A stretch of DNA of 64,000 bases from Phoronis australis. Lineage: Eukaryota > Phoronida > Phoronidae. The notes beneath the pieces are model-generated. The model had not been told where the DNA came from. It saw only the letters and a program-made list of their open reading frames with translations, and made no database searches. The stretch covers positions 481,085 through 545,084 of the forward strand of contig NMRA01000297.1 of the NCBI GenBank assembly GCA_002633005.1. Direction: 5' to 3'. Below, piece by piece: positions 1-12,900 of this stretch (within the stretch, counting starts at the first letter, position 1; each line of letters starts with the position of its first letter). Both the position numbers and the translations under genes were made by a program.

Positions 1-3
1 TGG

Positions 4-760
4 GTGATGAGCGCCCTCACAAGCCGGCGACGCATGCTAAAACATCGCGTGTTGCATTCGCAATGGATATCTGTCAATACAGGCTTACCTCAAGGTTCAC
101 GTCTGCCCCCAGTGCTGTTCAATATCTACACCCTCCCACTCACCAGACTGAAGCGCCGACTGCCAAGTTCGTACCGTTGCAGATGATATGTTGCTGACAT
201 GACAAGAACAAACACATCACGGGATTCCCCACAAAGCGCAATCTACACTGATGAAAATCTGCAAATATTGTGTTACCAGCGGAATGAGCTGCAATGGGGA
301 CAAGTATGAAACTCTCTTCTGTAGTCTGGGCAATCGCCTCAGTGTCGACGATTCCCTTGTCCTACCTACATCTGACAAGATGCGTCACTTGGGTGAAGAG
401 CTCTACTATAGGCTCGACTTCACAGCTCAAGTAAACAGTATGATCAGACGTGCTAACAGAGGAATCAACGCTCTTGGGGCTGCGGTCGGTCGGAAGGCGA
501 GGAAAGCCACCTCGTCAGGCTTTATTAAGCCTTCTCCACTTCGGTCTTCGACTACGCGCTCCCCATGATCAACATCAGTAAAAATCAAATCAATATACTT
601 GAGGGACTCCAAAACACTGGTCTTCGCGTCATCACTGGATGTACGAGATCGACTTCAGTGTCAGCTTTGCGCTACCTTGTCGGTGTTCCCAGCATTGTAG
701 ACAGACAGTCTCTTCTATAGGGTATTACTGTAGTCAAGGCTAATAAAGGCCACTTCCATC
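4..760 (+). mobile_element. Degenerate LINE (non-LTR retrotransposon) reverse transcriptase fragment
   Basis: Three short reading frames on this strand together give the second half of a LINE-type reverse transcriptase. GLPQGS (about 85-102) and VLFNIYT (112-132) are the conserved block before the catalytic site. VADD at 176-187 is the catalytic aspartate pair, but in the next frame. Positions 251-566 resemble the thumb and post-RT region (KYETLF, then a LGEELYYRLDF block). From 568 a further frame gives the LEGLQNTGLRVITG type motif followed by LRYLVGVPS. At least two frameshifts and a TGA after VADDMLLT show it is dead. The left end lies outside the window. The family (Jockey, CR1 or RTE type) cannot be decided here. 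Confidence 0.8.
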
Positions 761-1740
761 CTTCACACAGTTAAGTGAAGACTGCGCTTGACAGATGTTT
801 GCCCCCGTCCTCGCAACAGCAGCGTATCCCCTTCGCCCTAGACCTTTCCGCAGTGCGTCCTACAAAAGAATTAGAAGATGCTCGTGGACTTTCGCTGCTG
901 TAAACGCAACCATGGGCCTCATCGGCAAACACATGATCGCACAGGCTACTGCTTGGATGCCGTACAAGAACTGGGTGAGAGACCAAGGCATCGCTTTCAA
1001 CAGGGATCTCAGGAATGGCCCCCTGGATTAGCCTGATTGGGCTAACCAAATACTTTGTGCTGACAACGTCACTGTGGAAGGCAGTGGCTGCCGTCATGTA
1101 CATGTATACACACTCAAGCTGTACACGAATGACGTTTGAGGCTATACAACGTGCCCTAATAATCATGGGGTCGTATCATGGCCGAGTGGTGACTGCGTAA
1201 TGCATAGATGACGATTAAAGGCTTTATGTTAGTCATCGGCATTGAAAGCGCGTGGTCTCTACACCATAAGATAACACCGGAATCTAGAAGTAAAATGTCT
1301 ATGCCTGTAGCCCAAACTACCGCCGGGGTTTATAGCATTGAGAGAGCCCCCCAAAATAGTAGTGCGACGTGAATGTCTTAAAACCAACCAAAAAACAAAA
1401 CAGCAGAGAATGGGATTGTTATTTGCTACTTTGGTGTATTTTCTAGAATAGTAAGGATCAAGTGCAGGCATTTTCAAATTTTGAATTGAAAGTGATCTTC
1501 AAATATCTTGTTCATCAAGTTCCAGTTTGCTTGTGGAGTGGTGAACTGACTAGACATGCGTGCGTGCACACGTGTGTGCGTGTCCGTTCGTTTAAATTCA
1601 GTACACGCCGACTATTAATTCACTGACTACTCTGTCGTTTCTCAAAAATCAGTCTTTTAGTTACCGTGTTTTCTTGCACTGAGAAATCCTCGAATCTTCA
1701 CATTATTAGGCAAGTCTAGACCTAATTAAAACTTTGGTCA
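761..1740. other. Non-coding stretch, possibly LINE 3' tail
   Basis: No convincing exon is seen. The first 400 bases may still be LINE 3' sequence, but I could not align any motif. The rest is A/T-rich unique-looking sequence with a short GT-rich patch near 1555-1590. Confidence 0.4.
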
Positions 1741-2370
1741 ATGAAGAGAGTCTTTTCTTGTAAATCAATATCAGTGGTGCACAGCCTCGCAGATTTCTTA
1801 CGAGTAACAATCTTGATGGAAAAGATTTCCAAGGTTATATGTCCGAAGATTTGCTACCTTCGAAAGTTCACTACTTCGATTATCCAAAATTCCGAAACCA
1901 GAACTCCTACAGTTCATTACTCTGATTTTTCTACTAATAATTCGGAACTGACATGAATAAAGTATTGTATTTGTATCCTTTTGGTAACCATTTGCAGTGG
2001 AGGATTTAGAGGGGGCAAGAGGGTCATGCCCCCCCCTAAAATTCTCCCTGATATCATATGGCAGTTAGGGTTGCGATTTCCTGACTAGAATATGCGCGCA
2101 CCCAGGGGATTTGGGGGGCGAATGCTCAATGCATAGATGCACAGGCCTTGAACACATCCCATTTACCGTTCTTACCCAAAAATTCGAGACCCCTGCATTT
2201 TAGGCTGGGCCACAATATGTGGCGAAATTTTGGTTATTCCTGTGCCCTGTCCCCCTCCCAACTAAAAATCCTGGATCCGCCCCTGATTTGAAGGGTGGGC
2301 AAGAGTTCAATAACACCAAAACATTGATTTACATTGTTTACAAAAGAGCTCATTTCCAATTACTGGCAAT
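1741..2370 (+). repeat. Dispersed repeat, copy 1 (second copy 19770-20060)
   Basis: Shares blocks with 19770-20060: the cagtggtgcacarcctcgcag block, the gatttccaagrttayat block, the ttggtaaccatt / gttagtaaccatt block, and an attgtttrcaaargag block. This copy is interrupted at about 1997-2285 by a different repeat. It shows no coding potential. Confidence 0.6.
1997..2285. repeat. Short element bounded by 'ggatttag' and 'ggatccgcc', nested in another repeat
   Basis: The left edge reads gtggaggatttagaggggg and the right edge reads ctggatccgcccctg, so the two ends are inverted and similar. It interrupts the dispersed repeat 1741-2370. The ends resemble those of the repeats at 38365-38671 and 52643-52946, so it is probably a relative of that family. 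Confidence 0.5.
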
Positions 2371-3867
2371 CGGGATTCTTGAATCTTACTAAAGACTCTT
2401 TCTCAATTAGGGACATCTGGAGCACGGGTCCGGGATGCGGAAACCAACGGCGGTTTTAAATTTAAGAAGACTGAATGAGACTTCGTGAATACTGGCAGGG
2501 ACAGGGTAGCCTATTTACTACAATTGGTTTCGACCCGGCAGTGCGAGTAGTTCCGGTTGGTGAGGTTGAAGCGTAGTGGCCCTAAACTTTTCTGTCGCGC
2601 TGTGAGATGATGCAATCTTGACGTGGGGTTGATGAATGTATCGTGCTTGATAATTCATCAACAGTCCTATTTCATATTCTTTTAGAAATGCAAATACGTA
2701 TTCATCTTTCCGCATTCGTAAAACATGCGCACAGTTTCACATGCACATGAAATCCAAACGAATTGATTTAAGAGCCCGGTGTATTGTTGTCGGTATAGTT
2801 GTATCTAATAAACGAAGTGCCGCTTATTTTTACATCTAAAAGTATAACAGTTATAACCGAGTCAGAAATTTTAGACATTTTCTGTGTAGTGAACCTTCGG
2901 GGTGGTGAACCTTCGAAGTACATTGTTGTGAACCTTCGGTATAGTGAACCCTCCGAATAGTGGACTGTTCCCATTTCCAGCGATGTAAGCAGCTTTTAAC
3001 AAAAGTACAATCAGATGAAAAATTACGTCAAGTCATGCTCCGATTAACTTTTACCGTCCGAGCATGTAATGAGGTAATCACTCATTTATAAAAACCCGAT
3101 TTGAAAGTTTGGCAGGAGGTACATGTAACGCGAGAACGTTTGGCCTATATTTACCTGCGAATGTGAGTCCCTTATTTTTGCAAGCAACTGTCACGACATC
3201 CTCATTTCTGGTATTACAAATTCTGTCTCATCTCAGGAAGATATATGGCTGAGAGCCATCGTTCCCTTCCCCACAATTAAGCTTCAAACGCTTTATCGAA
3301 AACTCGAGTGTCAGCGTTTGTAAAAGGTCCACCTTTCTAGAAATTCGAACCACCCCTCCCCCTCAGTGCTGGCTATGGGCCTGTTATAATAGTTAGTGAC
3401 CTTGTTGACAGTTAAGTTACTTGTCAAAATGATGGAGCTCATGGCAGTGTTTTTGATGGAGCAAACAGCCTGGCTTTTCAAAAGCGATGTCATACATAAC
3501 ATGTCTTTCCCTACCGCTGTGACAGGTTAATTTTATTTAGGACTTAATAGGCAGAGGTGAGTGACCACACCAGAGCAGTTTCACTTGATGACTGCCACGA
3601 ATGACCGCTACTTGTATATTCATTTAGGCAGTGTCAGCTGGCAGCGAGACAAACTATTGTTGCTAAAAGTAAGGTGAAGTAAACCTATGCCGTGCTTCCT
3701 CTTGTTGGGTCCATACCTTCCATTTGAAGGTGAAATCTTCCTATCCAAGCTCTGTGCACCCTCTTCTTGGTCTGTTCTCCCAATTTGAATGTGAATGCTT
3801 CCTAGCCAAGGTCTAGACTTCCTATTCCATCATTGGAAAAATTGCCTCTGTCGTTGAATACTTGTAG
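2371..3867. other. Upstream intergenic or intronic stretch without visible gene
   Basis: Nothing coding is seen. A degenerate array of a gtgaaccttcggggtg-type unit lies at about 2885-2965. The same word occurs in reverse complement at about 1858-1880. If the large gene starts further left, this is intron. Confidence 0.4.
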
Positions 3868-3963
3868 AAATTGACGACTGCGAATCATCTCCTTGTCAAA
3901 ATAATGGAACTTGTATTGACGGCAGCGCCACCTACACGTGTGAATGCAAACCAGGATACGCAG
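3868..3963 (+). CDS. Exon: EGF-like module 1 (five of six cysteines)
   Basis: The acceptor is cttgtag and the donor gtaac; it is 96 bases, phase 1-1. It codes for a typical EGF pattern: [14 protein letters not shown], then [12 protein letters not shown]. The sixth cysteine is supplied by the start of the next exon (ISC). The closely matching exon at 8196-8291 has the same length and phase, pointing to module duplication. Confidence 0.9.
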
Positions 3964-6900
3964 GTAACAGCTATTTGTGAACCATAAGGCATGTTTATTA
4001 TGACTTCATTTTCACGTTTTGGGCACAGTCGAATAAAATTCAAATGCATACAAAGAATAAAATAATTTAGCTAGCGTTTACATATTGTTTTAAATTACTG
4101 CTGAACACTCTCAAATTAAAAAAGTAGCTGGTCAAACTGTTTTGCATTATCATGTCCAAACAGGGTCACCTATTGCCATGACACGGCATCACTAAACATC
4201 CTTTCACTGTGTTAGTTTGCACCACCATCTGATGGCACTTACTTTGAAACATTATACGATTGAAAAACTCTCTTCCTCCCTCCTTCCATACCCCCCTCCT
4301 CTCACTGTATCCCGCTTCCCATCACCCCCCTCCCTCTGTCGCTCTGCAAGTCAGGGCTGTTGGAGTCGAAATTGATTGCCCTATATCAGGTTGCAAAAGG
4401 CACCTCCATGATATCATTTGGACAAAAATGGTGATCCCGTTTAAAACTTCCACACACCTGCATTAATTTGATTATATAATGTAAACTTTCACAAGAAACA
4501 AAAACAGTGATTTCAAAACCCTCGTGTGTCCTTGACCTTCAATGTCCTTACAAGTGTCACTCCGATTAACATAGGGATGAAACCAAAGATCTTCAGTTTC
4601 CCTCAAGTGGTTCAACAATTTCAATTTATGCTAAAAAGGGCCTAAATAATTTTGCAAATAAGGGTTATTGATGTCTAAATTGCGTGGCCTATAGAAGATC
4701 GGAGAAGCTCCTTCAATTGGTATTTTGAACAAAGAATATTGATTTCTTATAACACTACACATGCCGTTTTGACTGTTAGGATATTATCTTGTTAGAATTA
4801 AAAATAAGTCTAGCATCCCTGTATTCATAGCGATCAAGAACAAATCACCAGATTATATAAGGAAATTCATGAGATTTGCTGTCATATAAGTTATATGAAA
4901 GTCGGTAGAGCTGTGCTACATATTTCGACTTGGTGCTTAGAGCAACTTTGAACTTGCTCTGTCAATATAATCTGGGGTGCATTTGACCAAAATGTAATAA
5001 GTCCTTCGTAATTGAGGCGAGATGATGCTAGATCACGTAGTAAAATTTTAGTGTTTCGTGGCTAACCTCGTGATCATAGTACGGGACCCCTGTCCCCTAG
5101 AAAAGGTCTCAAATGAAGTGCATGGTTGGTCAGGCCGCTGCATTGAATTTTGGATGGAAAATCCTTATTTCTTCTACATTCATTTACATTTCTCATGACC
5201 AGTGACTCGTGAGTGGCAACCGTTTCGGAACACACCCCTGATATTCGTTCGTGGCATTAGACTTCATTTATTTTAATTTGATTATTCGCCCAGGTATCAG
5301 CTGTACAGACTATGATTGCGTTTTGCACAATTGTGAACACAACGCCACTTGCGTCGGATATGATTACGGATACAACTGCTCTTGTACAGACCAATTTGTC
5401 GGTGACAGGTGTCAGCACATGAGGGGTATTTTTCATCTTTTATTCTTTTGCATTTCGTCATGACTCGTATTACCTTTAAGTAAACATAAACCAGAAGCTC
5501 ACGAATAAGAAAAAGTTATGCCTTAACCATTTTGCGGAGTAGTGATATAATCAGCTATTGCTACTATTTCTCTTCTTGATTTTTAACAGAAATCAAATGA
5601 GCCGCTGCAAATTCGTTTACTACGCTCCGTGTATGAGTCTACTTTCGTATAAAGGTGAACATTCAGTTAGAAACCTAAGAACGTGTACTTGAATGAATGC
5701 CACTTGTATACTGTTTTGCGTGTCACTTCAGTTCATGGTGGATGGACTTCCTGGGGTGAGTATTCCCGTTGTAGCGCTACCTGTGGGAACGGACAGAGGC
5801 AACGAAACCGAACTTGTAACAATCCAAGTCCAGCTTACGAAGGGCAGACGTGCGAAGGTGCTTCTGTAGATATCGAAACGTGTAACGTATTGCATTGTCC
5901 AGGTGTGTAGCGTCTACAAGAAGTGTAAAGAGTAGTCTGGGTCTGAATTATGATTAAATCTCATTTCAATCTATCAAAGCAAATTGTATATTTTCTTACA
6001 CAGGGAAATAAATTTACACATAAATTTGATGGAGGCACCAGTGGTTTCAACCAAATTTCTTGAAGAGCCGAGGATGGACTGTACCGTCCGGGATGGGATG
6101 GATTGAAATTCTGCGATTGACTGTACAGCATGGGGTGGACTGTACAATCTGGAATCGACTTTACAGTCTGGGTTGGACTGTACAGTATAGATGGACAGTA
6201 CAACATGGGGTGAATTGTACGTTCTGGGATGGACTTTACATTATCGGATGGACTGAACAGTATGGGATGGACTGTACTGTGTGGGGTGAACTGAAAAGTC
6301 TCCTTGAAGAGGTCGGTTGGGAATTTCTAATGGTATCCTGAAATTGTTTTCCTACCTGTAGGTCCTTCCGTGTGTTATGTGTACTCATTAATACTGCATT
6401 CTTAACGTGTCCTTAAACTCACCATAAAATCCCATGGAGTGAAGCAGTCTGTGCTGTCGGCGGTTAACGATAAGGGTCGTCAAAATGCAGTGAATGAAGA
6501 AGTATGCATGAGCTCTAAGGATTTGAAGCCATGGTTTGCAATGTTTCTAGGAAAAACGGTTATTGTTTCTATATTACATTTAGAGAATTATGTACTAAGC
6601 ACATGCGGCTTTGGGGATTATTTGTGTCGGTATCAAAGATTAAGATTCGTTTCGATGTATAACTTACAAAAAATCAGTAACCTACCACGATGCGTCTAGC
6701 CATACTCCCAGATGGAAATTTGTGGCCATCCCAAATTACAACGTCGGACCTTTTCAATAGCAGATATATTAACACTCCTTTCCATGTTATTGTTTATGTA
6801 TAAAATTCAATAAATATAATTCATTGCACATCACAAATTGGCAATAATTAATGCAGATTAACGGATTAGCTTCCCAGTGGTCATTTTTGAAAATGTGCAC

Positions 6901-9900
6901 ATGAGTCAATTGACCCACGGGGCCTCAAATTTATGGGGCAATTTAGAAGTCGTTTTTTAATTTAATTTAATTTTCTGAGGACGGCATCTTGGTCCAGAGA
7001 TTTCGACTACTAATCCAGTATGTTGCATGGCATTTAATTGGTACTGTCCATAGACATCACATAGTAGTGTTAAGATGTCTATGGTACTGCCCTTGTTGTT
7101 TTGGTCAAAAACATACTACTATTGAACATCTGTTTTATATAGTTGTGTCAGAATATGATTGCAATAATTAGCATTTTGAAGCAAAAATAGATTTGATTGT
7201 TTTATACGTTATCGTTAACACAATTTCAATGCGCTTTTTGGCCTGAGTTGAGCAATCACATTGCGTCAGTGAAAATGTCTGCGTGCCAATGACGCGGGCG
7301 TGCTCCTAAAATTACCTCAGACATCCAACCACGAGTATATTTCCAAAGACTTTGTACTACATGTGTGCTGAAGTGACATTGAATTACTTTACTGAAGCTG
7401 TTGTGTTGTGGCTTACAAGTCTTAGTTAAGTCTTTTTCCATGAAACAGATCACTGGTGATATTTTGAAGTAAAGTTTGTTCACACACTGTTCTAGCATTT
7501 TTATGCTTTCAGAAATCATTCGTTCAGTTGATGACTATTTTAGTGAAAGGGAGTTGGTCGCAATGGTCTGATTGGTCGAACTGCTCACGTGACTGTGGCG
7601 GCGGGTTTCAGAACAGATCTCGTTGGTGTGACAATCCAGCGCCTTCTTTCAATGGAGAAAGCTGTGATGGTGTCAGCAAAGAAAAAAGGCAATGTGTCTT
7701 TACAATGTGCCCAGGTACAAACATACCAAACGTCGCCTGTAAAAAGCTTATTTTCATTGACACGTTAATTTGTTTCATTATCTCGGATCTTATTTTGTAG
7801 AGTATTTGGCGCCATGTTGAGGAAATGATGAAAGACACTGCATTATGATCTGTGTTTTTAAACCTATTCTTTCAGTCAATGGTGGTATTGGCTTTTGGTC
7901 TGCTTGGTCAACCTGCGCTGTAACATGTGGTGGAGGACACCAGGTCAGAAATAGGTCATGTGATAACCCTCCGCCATTACACGGTGGACGGGACTGCCAA
8001 GAGATCAGACAGGAAGAAAGAGAGTGCAGTACCAACCAATGTCCACGTAAGCTGGAATTCGAATTTGCCCGACATGGCTGAACATTCAATAAACACCATA
8101 TGGAAATTTGGAATGAAGCTTGACGGTTAAAATTGTTTGATGACAAATTGCGACTTTGTAAGGTTTGATTGCAAATTAAAAGTTTTGTGTTTCAGCTCCA
8201 CCTCCATGTGACTTTCTTCCGTGCCAGAACAACGGGACATGCGTGAACAACGGGTCTGACTTCCTGTGCATATGTCCTCTTGGACTTGAAGGTAAACAAA
8301 ATGGTTAAAATCAAAGTGACGATGTCTACATCAGTGGCAAAGGCAACAATGGCGGAGATGGTGGCATTGTTGGTGATACTGCCAACAGTAGTGTTGATGA
8401 CTTACGTTAGTGACAATAGGACAACAAGTGTGGCGATGATGATGGCGATAATTGCGATGACTACAAACGAAGGCATCGACCATGATGGCAATAAAGTCAT
8501 CAGGGTTAGTATGGCGATAACAACAAAGACACGACATCCAGCTGGGTGATACGTATAGATTATTACATGGCGAAGTCGTTATCCCATGTATTATTGATCC
8601 CGAGTAGATTTTGGAGAATTATCGACCGAGGGGTTTCAGCCCCTCGGGCGATGAATCTCCAAAATCCACGAGGTTTCTAGATAAGGCGGATAACGACTGA
8701 GAACATGTAATAATCTATTTATACCAAATACTGAACGAGAAACATTGCAATGAATCGATCTACCTTTCTCTACTCGCCTCGGCTTTGTAACTACTTTCTA
8801 TGTCAGAGGGCCGGGGTCGGAGGTCGTGACCTTTTAAGAAAAGCCGAGTTATTTTTGTCAAATAATGCTTTTACTCAAAACCAATTGAAATTTAAACAAA
8901 ATACAAATAAAGTGAGTCTATAAATTAAGGTTTAGGAACTATTATAGCTTACTACACATTTTATCACGCTCAGCTTCCATCGGGAAAATATCGTCTGCTA
9001 AAGTAGGTTACCGCTGGTAACTGAGTATAATGCTCAAGTCAGAGGATCCCGACGACACGATACCGAATTCAAATTGGAGATCGATGATTTACAAGTGAGA
9101 GAAAATGAGAGAAAATTTCACTGGATTAAAATATCGTTTTTATGGAAATTATGCGTCTTATTTTTTCATAGCGTATAAATGTCGGTACAATGCTCTTTGT
9201 TGAACATGCGATTGTTGCGCGCGCTCATTTAAGTGTTCTATTTTCACGTTTGATGACTTCAGCTGCTGAGTTGTGCAGTGGTGAAGTCTACGACTCGAAA
9301 CTCTTGCAGATCGGGTTCGAAATCTGCCTCGGTTTCCCGCCAAAATGTTATCTAACGCCGTTTAATAACTAAATGGGTTATTAAACGGTTGTATTGGCCA
9401 TTCGAGGCTGATACTGTGGTAAAATAGAGACTATTGCAACAAAGATACGACATCTACTTGGATGATACTGGAGATTACTGCAACAAAGATACGATATCCA
9501 CTTCGATGATACTAGAGACTATTGCAACAATTCAAAGGTACATGTTGCAACATCCACTTGGATGATACTAGAGACTACTGTAACAAAGATACGACATCTA
9601 CTGGGATGATACTAAAGACTATTGAAACAAAGATACGACATCCACTTAAATGGTACTAGAGATTATTACAACTACGCTTCTTTCAAACACGTGGACGTTT
9701 TCATTCTGTTCAGGAAGATGATGCTTTCTTAAAAATTCCAGAAGGACCATATGATGACGGTGACTATGAGAGTATAAAAGTATGAAAATGAATTACTTTA
9801 AGTAGATTAGATTCAGACAGCCAGAAAACTAAATCAAGAGGTAGCACATACAATAAAGTTAGTTCAGAAATGCATTGACGGTTACCAGCTGCCACCATAT

Positions 9901-12900
9901 CTACTCATGTGTAAAATGAACACTCTTCGATTAGCAATTTGCGTCCCCCAACAGTGTTTCAAATTGTTGATCGTTTTCGCTAAACAAACTTGTCAAATCC
10001 TAAAACAGGCTATATCATGTGTTTTTAATTCCATAGATTCCGTTAGAAACTGGAACTTGAACTAACTAGATGTTGTGATAACATCAATAATATGTTTCAG
10101 GTAACACCTGCACCGTACATGACTGTGTAGAGCACGACTGCCGAAACAACGCTACGTGTGTAGGCCACGAACAGGGTTATAACTGTTCTTGCGGGGATGG
10201 TTTCGTTGGTTCTTTGTGCGATCTAAAAATTGGTAAGACGCGTTGGTCAGTTGCTTCTCGATGATATGTTTGTAAAATACTCATTAACTCGTTCACTCCA
10301 GTTATCGGAAACAAGTTCTAGAAATTTTCTGAGTGTTGTTTAGACAGTTATGCAACAATTGGGACAGACTGCGTTCTGTAATAGACTCTTGCACTTGTAT
10401 GCACCTGCATAACGTGCCTGCATAAAACTGTTGCTCTCATCTCTTCTCCAGAGTCCATAGCTGTAGCTCCTAAACACGTGGCAAAGTATATGTGGAATTT
10501 AAATTTGACAACGAATGACGACGACTTTTGGACCGATTCAAAAATAATTGTGTCCTCTAGAAGGAAATCCATTTGTTTACGTTTTGGCTATGTATTTCGA
10601 TGAAATTGCCAAATAGATTTCTCTAAGACAACAACTTCTAATCCATTTTTGGACGGATTTGATGATTTTATATATGTGTTGGAAACACAAAGCAGTGTAT
10701 AATAAACAAAGGACTCTTACACACCACGCGTTTGCATTTTGAGACCTGACAACAGAATTGAAACAATTACTCAACAAAACAAAAGAGCCAAACTGGACCA
10801 TTTATTACTAATTTTTTCATATGCACAATTTCTGAAACAGAGACACTTTTCCATTTGAATAAAGTTAAGTGACTCCTTGAAAATTGTGATTGAGGGAGTA
10901 TTTCTGGGTTTCTGGTGGTAGATGTGCTATTTTCACAGACAAATGCCTGAATTAACGGTATTTGAATTGTGCAGTTTGCCAAAGACAGCGTCTACAATCA
11001 GATCTCTGTATAATTTGAAAAAAGAACCAGAATATATACAGTGTAACACATCTGTACTGGGATTGTATTGTGACAAAATATTTCAACGTGATCTTTACTT
11101 TAAGGGACAGATACATGTATAAACCTCTCTCCACCATTTGGGCGCATCAGTAACGTTGACATGCAATTCCCACTTCAGTTCACAGATTGTTTTTTGTAAA
11201 GACATTCAATTACGTGGGAATAATCATCTTTGTTTGCAAAACATTCCAACGCTTCCTGAAAGCTTGTAAGTCTTATCTTGCGCCAATTTCTTTTCATATA
11301 GTATGACTGTGAGAGCTGCCGAGTCAGTCATTGTTCTACCTCGGTTGTGTTAAGTTCCGTCGTCGTTTGCTTTCATTTACAAGTCAGTCAACATGCAACA
11401 CTGTTGCTGCGTACCAGGATGTACTAATTATCGGCTCACGCGCGCTTTGGGAGTATGTTTGCATCGCTTTCCGATGGATGACACACTTTGCCGCAAAAGG
11501 TACCCGCTCGTCCAAAACCTTTACGGCAAACAGATGGCGCTGGATGCAATGATGCTTTACTAACAGGCAGCGCTGCTTACAGTCATGTGACATTCTTGTG
11601 TGAACTGAATCTTGTGTTGATAGAACATAAAATACAGACGTGTCTACTTGGTGAACCATCATCTGCCGTGTCGTGCCACGGCCAGTCCGGTCTGCTGGGC
11701 TCAGTGTTGTTGGCTAACGAGACACTGAAAGAAAAAGAAAATATCGCAGAGAATAAAACCTAACATGTACATCACCATGTATAATTCAACCATAAATTAA
11801 AAAATATAGTGGTTATATTTCAACCTAATTAAAATTATGGTTGTGAAGTTGCTAAAANGTTTTCTTCAGTGCTTAAAATCATGACCAGAGAATGAGATAA
11901 CGCGCCAAGAGAAGTGTGTTTATTCTGTCTGTTTAAAAAAAATAGCATATTTTAAGCTCACAAAATCCTCTGTTTTGTGGAAGGAGACAGTTGAGGCCAG
12001 GTTTACAATGGTAAATTGTCTCAATCAATAGTTACCTTTGACAGAAGATGAGATGATAACAACTTTAAACGTGCATTGCACGATTTCGATTGAAATTTCA
12101 CATGGCTCGCGCTATTTCTACACATACTCATTGTTCTCAGCATGCAATCCAGTATCCATCACGAGTCCACAGAACGGAAAGGCCGCGTGTTCCTCTCAAA
12201 ATGAAAGAAGTACTTGTACTATTTCGTGCAACTCTGGTTACGGATTCAGTTCTCCCGTTCCCGAAGGCGGAATTTACGAGTGTGGACCAGACACTGGCTG
12301 GATTTGGACCCAGCAGACCACAAGTGGCAGTTTTGACATGCCACCATGCACGGAAGGTAACTTAGAAGAGATAGTTAGTAGCAGTCTAATACATCTTGCA
12401 TCATTGTACAAATCTAATTATTCTCAAGACAACAGCAGCTGACAGTTCGTATCAGTAGACAGCAAACTTGGAATATTGCATCTCTGTCAAGTGGCACGAC
12501 ATGACAGAATAGTTACAATGCCTTTCATGGAGTACCATGCCTAGGATTGTTGTCGTTTAAAGCGAAACACAGACCTGCGGTCCCTGTTATACAGTACAGC
12601 CACTGAATTTTTAGGCTTCGTCCGGTCTACCTCACGCCTGGACAGACCAGAACGCAACCGGAACACAGGCGTGACAGAAATCAGTCACGGTCGCCTCACA
12701 CCTACTCTCCGGGTAGTCCTCATGCTTACCTCCGGTTTAGTTATTGCCTTCCTCACGCCTCGTTCACGCTTTCTTCGCGCTTCCGTCACGCTTACCTCAC
12801 GCTTTCTTCACGCCTTTGGTAGCTGTGGTAACCATGGTAGGGCTAATCAGTAAAAATACACGTAACGTCTTGATTGCCTGTCGTTTCGGTCAAGTTGCAA

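Noticed and set aside
6060-6341. 93-residue frame rich in WTVQ
   Set aside because: It is a translation of the ggatggactgtacag minisatellite.
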